From the NCBI GenBank assembly GCA_947453695.1, contig CANGHW010000018.1:1-64000 (forward strand): a stretch of 64,000 nucleotides of DNA, written 5' to 3'. The position numbers and the translations under genes are program-made. The stretch comes from Opitutia bacterium (GTDB lineage: Bacteria > Verrucomicrobiota > Verrucomicrobiia > Opitutales > Opitutaceae). Positions 9,961 to 19,054 of this stretch are shown here, piece after piece (positions within the stretch are counted from its first letter, which is position 1; every line of letters begins with the position of its first letter). The notes beneath the pieces are model-generated. The model was not told where the DNA came from and searched no databases. It saw only the letters and a program-made list of their open reading frames with translations.

Positions 9961-10392
9961 AGCATCGCGGGTGAGTTGGCGCGTTACTTGGTGCGTTTGG
10001 GCGCGTGGGCTGAGGAGATGCCCTCAGTTGTGAATGGTTCGGACTCTCGAATACGGCGCGTGCGCAGGAGGATGTGGTCAGACATCGGACCGACAGTGGC
10101 GCTCGAGATAGCGTGCGGAGGCGGTGGAGCCGGCAAATGGCCAGGGCTCGACGCGGGCACGGTGGCGATGGCAGCGGCGCCGTGAGCCCTGCGTGAAATG
10201 CGGCGCGGAAGGTGGTGAACGGTTTACCACTTGCGTTCAAAAAGTCGGAGCGTTTGCTCCCGCTCGATCAATGACGTTCCCGAGTTTTGCACGCCTTCTC
10301 CCGCATCTGCCGTCCGTGGTGTCGCCGCGCAACCGAAGGCAGAGAACCGGGGAAAAACTCCGGAACGAGTGTGCGTGGAACGACGATAACCG

Positions 10393-11157
10393 ATGAAGTT
10401 CACTTCTCCTCCGACCTCGGCGGTGATTCTTGCCGCAGGCATGGGCGTCCGCCTCCGGGCCCTACAATCTGAACTGCCGAAAGGCCTGATCACGCTTGGT
10501 GGCGTCTCGTTGGTGCCTCGATCAATCGAGCTACTGCTGGCGGAAGGGGTGACGGACCTGGTGCTGGTGACGGGGTGGCGGGCGGAGGCCTATGAGAAAT
10601 TCCTCGCGGCGCATTTTCCCCGGGTGCGATGCGTGCACAATCCGGACTTCGCGACCACCGGTTCGATGCACTCGCTCTACCTCGCGCGGGAAGCGGGCAT
10701 CGCGGGAGATTTTTTGCTGCTGGAGTCGGACCTGCTCTACGAGCCGCGGGCTCTGCGGGAGCTCCGGGCGGCGCCACGGGGTGACTACGTGCTGCTCTCC
10801 GGCACGACAGGCCAGGGTGACGAAGTGTTTGCCTACGCGCGCGACGGCCGGTTGGCGGCGCTTTCGAAGCAGCGGCGGGCGGACGAGCCAGCCGCGGGCG
10901 AATTTACGGGAATCGGCCGCGTGACGGCGGATTTTTTTACAAAGTTGTGCACGCATTTCGAGGCGCGCGGGACGCTGGCGGCGGGCAACTACCACTACGA
11001 CGATGCCTTCACGGCGCTGGCGGCCACGCATCCGATTCAACTTCTGACCATCGAGGATCTCGTCTGGTGCGAGATTGACGATCCGGCGCATCACGCGCGC
11101 GCGTTGCAACGCGTGCTGCCGCAGTTGAGCAAGATTTCCCATGACGGTGCCGCGTAA
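10393..11157 (+). CDS. Nucleotidyltransferase, PntC/LicC-like (putative CTP:phosphonate cytidylyltransferase)
   Basis: AVILAAGMGVRLRALQSELPKGLITLGG and NPDFATTGSMHSLYLAR; followed with a 17-nt overlap by phnW. Confidence 0.75.
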   Translation: MKFTSPPTSAVILAAGMGVRLRALQSELPKGLITLGGVSLVPRSIELLLAEGVTDLVLVTGWRAEAYEKFLAAHFPRVRCVHNPDFATTGSMHSLYLAREAGIAGDFLLLESDLLYEPRALRELRAAPRGDYVLLSGTTGQGDEVFAYARDGRLAALSKQRRADEPAAGEFTGIGRVTADFFTKLCTHFEARGTLAAGNYHYDDAFTALAATHPIQLLTIEDLVWCEIDDPAHHARALQRVLPQLSKISHDGAA

Positions 11158-12271
11158 GATCCTCCTCAATCCGGGACCGTGCACGACGACCGAGCGCGTA
11201 AAGGCCGCGCTCGTGATGTCGGATCTTTGTCCGCGGGAGAAAGAGTTCGGTGCGCTGCTCGCGCGTGTGCGCCGCGACCTTGTGCGCGTGGCGCATGCGG
11301 AGGCCACGCACACGGCGGTCCTGATCGGCGGATCGGGCACGGCGGCAGTGGAGGCGGTGCTCGCGTCGTGCGTGGGACCAGCGGACCGCGTCTTGATCGT
11401 GGACAACGGGGCCTACGGCCGTCGTGCGGCGCAGATCGCGCAGGTGCACGGCCTCGCGCACCGCACGCTGGCGTTGGGTTGGGCCGAATATCCTGCGCTG
11501 GAGCGCATCGCGGCGGCGCTCGCGGAGACGCCTGGCTGCACGCACTGTTTTCTGGTCCATCACGAGACGACGACCGGGATGCTCAACCCGCTCGCCGAAG
11601 TCGCGGCGCTGTGCCGCGCGCGTGGAATATCGCTGATCGTGGACGCGATGTCGTCCCTCGGCGGCGTGCCGCTCGATGTGCGCGCGACACCGGCGGACTA
11701 CGTGATCAGCTCGGCAAACAAGTGCCTGCAAGGGATGCCGGGGCTGGCCTTTGTGATCGCCGACCGGACGGCGCTCGCCCGCACGGCGGCGGTGCCGCGG
11801 CGCTGCGTCTACCTCGACCTGCACGGGCAGGCCCGGGCGCAGGACGAAGAAGAGCAGTTTTGGTTTACGCCGCCGGTGCAGGTGTTGAATGCGCTCGCCG
11901 TGGCGCTGGAGGAGTATTTTGCCGAGGGAGAGCGGGCGCGGTTTGCGCGCTACGCGGCGTGTCACGGACGGCTCGTCGCAGGCTTGGAGGCACTGGGCTT
12001 CGTGCCGCTCGTGCCGCCGCCGTGGCGTTCGGGTCTGCTGACCGCGTTGCACGAGCCGACCGACCCGGCGTGGAGTTTCGATGCGCTGCACGATTGGCTC
12101 TACGCTCGCGGCGTCACGATCTACCCGGGAAAAATCGCGGCGACGCGGACGTTTCGCGTGGCGACGATCGGCGATCTTCAGCCCGCCGACATCGACACGG
12201 TGCTGGAGCACGTGCGGGAATTTTGTGCGGTGCGCGGTCTGCTGCTCCGCACTCCGGGGAAAAATCTATGA
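11141..12271 (+). CDS. phnW: 2-aminoethylphosphonate-pyruvate transaminase
   Basis: ILLNPGPCTTTERVKAALVMSDLCPREKEFG..., SANKCLQGMPGLAFVIA; located in a phosphonate gene set. Confidence 0.88.
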   Translation: MTVPRKILLNPGPCTTTERVKAALVMSDLCPREKEFGALLARVRRDLVRVAHAEATHTAVLIGGSGTAAVEAVLASCVGPADRVLIVDNGAYGRRAAQIAQVHGLAHRTLALGWAEYPALERIAAALAETPGCTHCFLVHHETTTGMLNPLAEVAALCRARGISLIVDAMSSLGGVPLDVRATPADYVISSANKCLQGMPGLAFVIADRTALARTAAVPRRCVYLDLHGQARAQDEEEQFWFTPPVQVLNALAVALEEYFAEGERARFARYAACHGRLVAGLEALGFVPLVPPPWRSGLLTALHEPTDPAWSFDALHDWLYARGVTIYPGKIAATRTFRVATIGDLQPADIDTVLEHVREFCAVRGLLLRTPGKNL

Positions 12272-13272
12272 GCACCGAACCTTTGCCGCCCTACGTTTAC
12301 CGCTGCGAAGATCGGTCCGTTTTGCTGGAGCCCTACAAGCGATGGGTGGTCCCGCTCTGGCGGTGGTGGGTGCCGCGTTGGCTGCCGGCCAACCTGATCA
12401 CCCTTGGTTCGAGTGCGTGCATGTGGGTGGTGTTTGGACTCTCGTTCAACGTCTCGGCTTTCAGCGTAACGACGCTGGTGGTGGCGATTCTCGCGCTCAC
12501 GCAGGCGTTCCTCGCCTATGACCACATCGACGGCATGCAGGCGAAAGCGACCGGCACGAGTTCGGCATTGGGAGAATATTTGGATCATTCGCTCGACACC
12601 TATCATGGGGCGATCCTCACCCTGTCCACGGTCGTGCTGATCGGCTCCGTGCCAGTGTCGGCCGCGATGATTTCGCTGTCGGCCGGATTCGTGGCGTTTG
12701 CCGCGACGATGGTGGAGGAGAAGGAGCGCGGGCAGTTGTTCTTCGGCTGGTTTGGCGCGGTCGAGTCGATGTTCCTGTTCATCTGTTTCTACGGATCGTG
12801 GCTGTTTCCGCCGGTGCGGGCATGGTGGGTCGCTCCGCTCTTCGGCGACTGGCCGGCCTACTGGATTCTGATCGGAATGGGCGTCTTCGGCTGCATCGGC
12901 GTGACGCTGGATTGTCTGCGCCGCATCGGGCGGCTGCCGCTGCAACTGGCGGTTTTCATCGGGCTCAACCTCTCGCTGGCGGTGGCGCTGGGGAAATTGA
13001 ATGCTCCGTTCTGGTGTCTGGTCGTGGCGATCTTCCTGCATGGCGGTGACTATGTGGGCCGCGTAATCGGCTCCCACTTGTTGCGCCGGCCGCACGTCTG
13101 GCCGGATTTCATCGCGCCGCTCCTCGCGGTGGCGCTCCTCTTCGGACCGTCTTGGCTCATGGTGTTGCTGCTCGGCTGGCTCGCGCTGCGCACGGCCTGG
13201 GGCGTCTGGAATGTAGTCTATCCCCTGCGTGGCAATTGGCGTTGGAAGAACCCGCCGCCGAAGCCCGCCTAA
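12268..13272 (+). CDS. CDP-alcohol phosphotransferase family protein
   Basis: ATG at 12268; DGMQAKATGTSSALGEYLDHSLD matches DGx2A[R/K]x8Gx3Dx3D; multiple TM segments. Confidence 0.85.
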   Translation: MSTEPLPPYVYRCEDRSVLLEPYKRWVVPLWRWWVPRWLPANLITLGSSACMWVVFGLSFNVSAFSVTTLVVAILALTQAFLAYDHIDGMQAKATGTSSALGEYLDHSLDTYHGAILTLSTVVLIGSVPVSAAMISLSAGFVAFAATMVEEKERGQLFFGWFGAVESMFLFICFYGSWLFPPVRAWWVAPLFGDWPAYWILIGMGVFGCIGVTLDCLRRIGRLPLQLAVFIGLNLSLAVALGKLNAPFWCLVVAIFLHGGDYVGRVIGSHLLRRPHVWPDFIAPLLAVALLFGPSWLMVLLLGWLALRTAWGVWNVVYPLRGNWRWKNPPPKPA

Positions 13273-13282
13273 TTTTTCCCGC

Positions 13283-14902
13283 ATGTCTTCTCCCCGCAAA
13301 ACCACGGCGCTCCGACGCCTCATCGAAAGTCCCGAGCTGACGTTTGTCATCGAGGCTCACAACGGCCTTTCGGCCAAGATCGCGACGGAGGCCGGGTTCC
13401 CGGCGCTGTGGGCGTCGAGCCTCACGCTCTCGGCCGCGCTCGGCGTGCGCGACAATAACGAAATCTCCTGGACGCAGGTGGCGGAGCAGGTGGAGCTGAT
13501 GTGCGACGCGACGAGCGTCCCCATCCTCGTCGACGGCGACAGCGGTCACGGCGATTTCAATATTGTGCGCCGGCTCGTCGCGAAGCTCGGCCAGCGCGGG
13601 GCCGCGGGCATTTGCCTCGAAGACAAACTGTTTCCCAAGACCAACAGCTTTCTGCGCAGCGAGCAGCAGCCGCTGGCGGAGGCGGAGGAGTTTGCCGGCA
13701 AGCTCAAGGCGGCCATCGATGCGCGCCCGGATGGTGACTTCGTGGTGATTGCGCGCACGGAAGCGCTGATCGCGGGCCGCGGCATGGCCGAGGCGCTGCG
13801 TCGCGCCGAGATCTACCGCCAGGCGGGCGTGCACGCGGTGGTGATCCACAGCAAATCGGCGAAACCGGACGAAGTGTTTGCCTTCATGCGCGAGTGGGGC
13901 GGCCGGTTGCCCGTCGTGCTCATCCCGACGAAATATCATGCGACGCCGGCGGCGGCGTTTCGCGCCAACCACGTGTCGATGGTGATCTGGGCCAATCAAC
14001 TCATGCGCGGTGCGACGACCCGCATGCAGGAACTCGCGGCCCAGATTCGCCGCGAAGAATCCATCGTGAGCGTCGAGGACACCATCGCGCCGATGGCGGA
14101 GATTTTCCGCCTGCAAGGCGACGCGGAGCTCGCCGAGGCCGAGCAGCGGTATTTGCGCGGCGGGTCCGGTGGCCACCGCGGGATCATCCTGGCGGCGACG
14201 CGCGGCGACCTGCCGGAGGCGCTCACCGGCGGCGCGCCCAAGGCGCTGCTTAAGGTCGGGCACGCGAGCATCCTCGAGCGGCTGGTGACGACGTTGCGCG
14301 CGCATGAAGTGCGCGATCTCACAGTCGTCGCAGGCTACAAAAAGGAGATGATCGCGCTCCCGGGTGTTAACCGGATCGACAACGACGCCTACGCGACCAC
14401 CGGCGAACTCGCCTCGCTTGCAGCCGCACTGGCGTCGGCCACCGGGGAGACGATCGTGGCTTTTGGCGACATTTTGTTTCGCGGCTACATCGCGGGGCTG
14501 CTGCTGCACGACGGGGCCGATGCGGCGATCGCCGTGGACACCCGTTTCCGCGAAAGGGGAGGCGCCGGGCGCAGTTCGGATTTCGTGCGCCTCAAGCGTC
14601 CTCCCGGGGCGCGCGACTACCTTGACGACGAAGAGGCCTGGCTCGAGCGCGTGGAGTTTGCCGCGCCGAGCGAAGAGTTTCATGGCGAGTGGATCGGGCT
14701 GCTCAAGCTCTCGGCGCGTGGCGTCGAGCTGGCGCGCGAGTTTGTCGCCGCACGTCGCGCCGACGGCACGCTCGCGCAACTTCAGCTCGTCGACCTGCTC
14801 AACCACTTCGCCGGCGTCGTCGGCGTGAAGGTTCACTGCATCCAGGGGCACTGGACGGACGTGGATTCGTTGGTTGATCTCGACCGGGCGCAGCAGTTCT
14901 AA
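13283..14902 (+). CDS. Phosphoenolpyruvate mutase fused to a C-terminal nucleotidyltransferase-like domain
   Basis: N-terminal LEDKLFPKTNSF (EDKxxxxxNS PEP mutase motif); C-terminal RGIILAATRGDLPEALTGGAPKALLKVG...NDAYATTGELASL. Confidence 0.88.
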   Translation: MSSPRKTTALRRLIESPELTFVIEAHNGLSAKIATEAGFPALWASSLTLSAALGVRDNNEISWTQVAEQVELMCDATSVPILVDGDSGHGDFNIVRRLVAKLGQRGAAGICLEDKLFPKTNSFLRSEQQPLAEAEEFAGKLKAAIDARPDGDFVVIARTEALIAGRGMAEALRRAEIYRQAGVHAVVIHSKSAKPDEVFAFMREWGGRLPVVLIPTKYHATPAAAFRANHVSMVIWANQLMRGATTRMQELAAQIRREESIVSVEDTIAPMAEIFRLQGDAELAEAEQRYLRGGSGGHRGIILAATRGDLPEALTGGAPKALLKVGHASILERLVTTLRAHEVRDLTVVAGYKKEMIALPGVNRIDNDAYATTGELASLAAALASATGETIVAFGDILFRGYIAGLLLHDGADAAIAVDTRFRERGGAGRSSDFVRLKRPPGARDYLDDEEAWLERVEFAAPSEEFHGEWIGLLKLSARGVELAREFVAARRADGTLAQLQLVDLLNHFAGVVGVKVHCIQGHWTDVDSLVDLDRAQQF

Positions 14903-14911
14903 GTCTCCGCC

Positions 14912-16075
14912 GTGATCACCGCCTCCGAATTTCTTCGCGCCTGTCATGCGCGCGGGCTGCGCTCTTTCACCGGCACCCCCTGTTCGTATCTCAAGCCCCT
15001 GATCAACGGTGCGCTCAACGACGGGACCCTCGGGTTTCGCGACGCAGTGAATGAGGGTGACGCGGTGGCACTCGCGGCCGGTGCCACGATCGCGACCGGA
15101 GCGCCGGGCGTCGTAATGTTTCAAAATTCAGGTCTCGGCAATGCGGTGAACGCGCTGACGTCGTTGAACTGGCCCGGCAAAATCCCGGTGCTGCTCATCG
15201 TGACGCATCGCGGCGAGCCCGGCGGTCCGGCCGACGAGCCCCAACACGAGTTGATGGGGGCAATCACTACCACGCTGCTCGACACCATGCGCGTGCCGTG
15301 GATCCCGTTTCCCGCCAGCGCCGCCGAGATCGAGCCGGCACTCGCGCGGGCGCAGGCGCATTTCGCAGCGCACTCGCTGCCGTTTGCGCTCGTGATGCCG
15401 CACGGTGCGGTGGCGGAGACGCCGCTGACGACCGCGCGTCCGACTGCGCCGCTCGGCGCGCGCGCCTTTGCGTTTGAAGAGAACTTGCCGCTCCCGACGA
15501 CCGCGCGCGCGACCCGGGCCGAAGCTTTGACGGCGCTGCTCGCGGCGAAGCGTCCCGACGATGTGGTGGTGGCGACGACGGGCTACACCGGCCGCGAACT
15601 GTTCACGCTCGGCGACGCGTCGAACCACCTCTACCTCGTCGGCGCGATGGGCGGTGCGAGTGCGCTCGGCCTCGGCCTTGCCTTGAATCTGCCCGAGCGC
15701 CGTGTGTGGGTGGCCGATGGTGACGGCGCGGTGCTCATGCGCATGGGCAATCTCGCGATGGTGGGTGCCCACGCGCCGCGCAACCTATTCCACCTCGTGA
15801 TCGACAACGAGGCGCACGATTCCACCGGCGGACAGGCGACCTTGAGTCGCGGCGCGGCGTTCGGCGCAATTGCACAGGCGTGTGGATATTCGCGCGCGGT
15901 GGGCACCGACGACACCGCGCGACTGACCGAGGAACTCGCGGCCCACACACCGCAGCGCGGCCCGACGCTCGTGCATTTTCGTGCGCGCACCGGCACGCTG
16001 GCGAAGTTGGGCCGGCCGACGATTTCGCCCGTTGAAGTGAAGCTCCGTCTGATGCGCCAACTCGGCTCCGCGTAG
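14912..16075 (+). CDS. Phosphonopyruvate decarboxylase
   Basis: TPP-enzyme fold: FTGTPCSYLKPLINGAL, NEGDAVALAAGA, FQNSGLGNAVNALTSL, VWVADGDGAVLMRMGNLAMVG, NEAHDSTGGQ. Confidence 0.88.
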   Translation: MITASEFLRACHARGLRSFTGTPCSYLKPLINGALNDGTLGFRDAVNEGDAVALAAGATIATGAPGVVMFQNSGLGNAVNALTSLNWPGKIPVLLIVTHRGEPGGPADEPQHELMGAITTTLLDTMRVPWIPFPASAAEIEPALARAQAHFAAHSLPFALVMPHGAVAETPLTTARPTAPLGARAFAFEENLPLPTTARATRAEALTALLAAKRPDDVVVATTGYTGRELFTLGDASNHLYLVGAMGGASALGLGLALNLPERRVWVADGDGAVLMRMGNLAMVGAHAPRNLFHLVIDNEAHDSTGGQATLSRGAAFGAIAQACGYSRAVGTDDTARLTEELAAHTPQRGPTLVHFRARTGTLAKLGRPTISPVEVKLRLMRQLGSA

Positions 16076-16153
16076 GCCGAGCGCGCGAGTCGACCAGCGC
16101 CGAGACTACGCCTCCCCGGGATATTTTTTGCCGAACGAGCGACGCGGAGGGCG

Positions 16154-18021
16154 TTATCTCTTCCGCTCGAGGATGACGGCGCCGCGTTGATCGGTCGCGA
16201 GGGGGTCACCACCAAAGTGGTGGGTGACGCGGTATTTTCGCCGATCCAGAGGAGAATCTGGCGACCGGCGCCGTCGCGTTCGCCATAACGCATGATATTG
16301 AAATCGCCCAAGCCGAAGCGGGAGAGGATCACAACCCGATCGGGGGGACGCAGACGCAGCTGTTCAACGAGGGCCGCTTCTTTTCCGTTCTCGGTGGTGA
16401 ACGAGTAGTATTGGAAAGGTGGGAGCGGGCTGCGGAGGCGGGCGAGGTAGTTGACCATGCCACCTTCAGGAAGGGCGAGCAGCGTGGAATCGGGGGCGGC
16501 GCCGCGGAGTGCGCCGACGACATCGTTGAGCAGTTGACCGCTCGCTTCGATCTCGGGCGGGTAATAGTAAAAGCGGTCGCGGCCGCCGGCGACCGGAAGG
16601 GTGTGCGACTGCACGTAGAATTGGTAGGTGCGATGACCGGCCCAGCCGAAGCCGGGCAGGAGCAAAGCCAGACTGAGCAGTGCCGGAGAGAGGCGGCGCC
16701 CGTCATGACTGGGAATCCACTCGGAGATTTCCGCACAGATCACGGCGGTCACCACCAGCGCGGCGAGGGCAGCCTGAAAGAATCCGAACTGAAAAATGCG
16801 GCCGTTCAGGATCATACGCGCCAGCATGGCGAGGGCGGTGAGCGTGAGCAGAAAGCGCCAGTGGCGGTGCGGGGCCGGTAGTGCGGCCGGCGGCGAAAGG
16901 CGGCGGTGGTGCCGCCAGACCGAAACGGCAAGGTAGAGGAGAATGAGCCCGAGCAAACTGCGCCCGATGGTCTGCCAATCAGTGATCCACCCAATCAGCC
17001 CGGCGCTGGCGAACGCAGCGATTGAAAATCCGTAGCGCGCGAGCGATCGCCGGCTGCGCGCGGCGAGCGCGTAGAGACCGAAGATGAGAGCAAGGCAGCC
17101 TGCGGCTTGAGCGGCATGGAAAACGTGCGCTTTGAAATTGATCCACGGATGATCGAAGCCAAGGAACGACAGCTGATACTGTTTCGAGGTGATCGAGGGG
17201 AGGACGAGCAGGCTGCTCCAGGCGCGCGTCGCCGCGACCAGTGCGTCGAGCAGCGGAACGTAACAGGAAAAATAGACGAAAAACCCGAGGGTCGGTGCCA
17301 ACGCAGCCAGCGTGAAGAGGGCGAGGCTCCGGCCGGGGTGGGCGATAGAGCCGGGCCGGCGGAGGATCACGGTCGCTGGCACGATCACGGCCGCGGCCAA
17401 CATAAACTCCGGCTTCAGCACGAGGGTGAGCCCGGTGAGGAAGCCGACCGTCGCGTTGGCGCGCGGCGTGGGCCCCTCGATCCAGTTTCCTGCAGCCAGA
17501 ACGAGCGCGAGCAAAACGAGCATGCCGTGCGTGGCCTCGTGCGCATAGGGAAGTCCGTAGTTGAACGTGCCGTAGTCGAGGAACGGAGAAAACGAGAAGA
17601 CAAAGACAAATACCAAACCGGCGGAGACGGCCCCGACGGGGCCCCATGCCCGGCGGAAAAGGCGGTAGACCAACCAGAGGATCGCGGAAAAAATGACGAG
17701 GTTGGCAATCGCCAGCACGATCAGTCCGGGGCCGAAGAGACGGAAGAGACCGGCGTTGAAATATTGCGAAAGCGGACCGTAGACGTCGTCGACGTCGCGA
17801 TAGAGCACGGCTCCCTCGGAGAGACGCCAGGGCGTGTAGAGTTCGCGACCGGAGTCGATGGTCGGATGGCACCATTTTCGCCAAGAGATGGTGACGAACC
17901 ACGCAGCGGCGGAGACGAGGGCGGCGACCCCGCCGCGTTCAAGCCAAGGATGAGCGAGGAAACCCTTCCGGTGAAGGGCGTCGTCGGGTGCAAATGCGGT
18001 GGTGGGACGAAGTGGCGTCAT
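16154..18021 (-). CDS. Polytopic membrane glycosyltransferase-like protein (apparent frameshift near its 3' end)
   Basis: Start MTPLRPTTAFAP at 18021; multiple TM helices. Track ORF runs antisense through ppd to 15631; adding one base in the tttt run at 16235-16238 restores a C-terminus GEKYRVTHHFGGDPLATDQRGAVILERKR* ending at 16154. Confidence 0.65.
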
Positions 18022-18455
18022 CGCGCGGCGAGTGCGCCGAAGTCCGCCGCTAGTGCCGGGTGGAAAACGCGGGTGGTTCGGTTGATGGACGCGAGGTGAA
18101 GCACAGAACCAAGAAGGTGCCAATCTGGCCCGGTAACGGAAGGCGTTTTCCTCGAAGTTTCGGCAGAAAGGGGTGGTCGAACGCCGCGGGGCGATTTTAG
18201 GGGTGCGCAGTATGGAGCCGTTAGAGCGCGGCGCTGGCTCCGGTGTGGATGGGTTTCGGGTGCGGCTCCATTTTGATTGCGAGCGCGATGAGCGATAACG
18301 CGGTCGCCGCCAATCCGAGATAGTGATTCCGCCGCCTAAGCCAGGTTTCGCCAAACGAGACCGCGGCAAGACCGAGCAGCGGCCGGACAGCTACTCCGCT
18401 GCCATCGTTGGGCGGTGAGAACACCTCGGACAGGTGCGAAAGAGGGTGGAGACGC

Positions 18456-18489
18456 AAAAACGCCGGCCCTGTGAAGGGCCGGCGTTTTT
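18456..18489. terminator. Bidirectional-looking hairpin terminator downstream of tmRNA
   Basis: aaaaacgccggccc-tgtgaa-gggccggcgttttt. Confidence 0.8.
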
Positions 18490-18506
18490 GTTTTCCGCTT
18501 CTGAAA

Positions 18507-18860
18507 TGGTGGAGGTGGTGGGATTTGAACCCACGTGCCCCTGACCTTTGCGCACCGCATCTACGTGCATAGCGTGATATTAATCTCGCCGACACCAAGC
18601 GATCACACGCGCTAAGATGTCAGCCAGTCCCCGGATGAAGATACAACGCGCCGTCCGCGGACGGCTCCGCGCGCTATGCCTGCTATCGTCGTTGATTCTA
18701 ACTAGCAGGTGTCGCTAGATCAACGTGACCGCACTTAGGCGGCCAGGGGCATTTCTTCAGTGTTGCCTATTATTTTTTTCGCAGGGGATTTAACGAGAGA
18801 CCCACGACTCTCGGCAGGCAGCGGCGCACTCCAACCAAGGGTAGAATCCAGAACACCCCC
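18507..18860 (-). ncRNA. ssrA: Transfer-messenger RNA (tmRNA)
   Basis: 5' GGGGGTGTTCTGGATTCTAC and 3' GTGGGTTCAAATCCCACCACCTCCACCA; the 7-bp acceptor stem GGGGGTG/CACCTCC pairs; internal tag ORF ending LAA-type (PLAA*). Confidence 0.93.
18735..18767 (-). other. tmRNA tag-peptide reading frame, inferred tag GNTEEMPLAA*
   Basis: ggc aac act gaa gaa atg ccc ctg gcc gcc taa inside the tmRNA; resume codon inferred by position. Confidence 0.7.
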
Positions 18861-19054
18861 GAAAGGGATTGTGGAAATACACGGTGGCTCGGGAGCGAGC
18901 GAACGTTGACCAATCAAAGAACGGGAGCGGGAACATGCGCCGCACTCGGCGGATTGCAAGCGAGGGTTGCGAGAGGAGGACACGTGACATCCGCACGTTG
19001 ATACGTGCGGCGACTGGCTCCAGTCGGCGGGCTGGGACGCCCGCCGTTGCGCGG

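Noticed and set aside
11179-13272. 697-aa ORF starting inside phnW
   Set aside because: Only the part from 12268 is real (CDP-alcohol phosphotransferase); the upstream part is an out-of-frame read of phnW.
18221-18598. Minus ORF reading out of the tmRNA gene with a hydrophobic, weakly EamA-like C-terminus
   Set aside because: Overlaps tmRNA and terminator; could be an island remnant at the tmRNA 3' end but similarity is too weak to claim.
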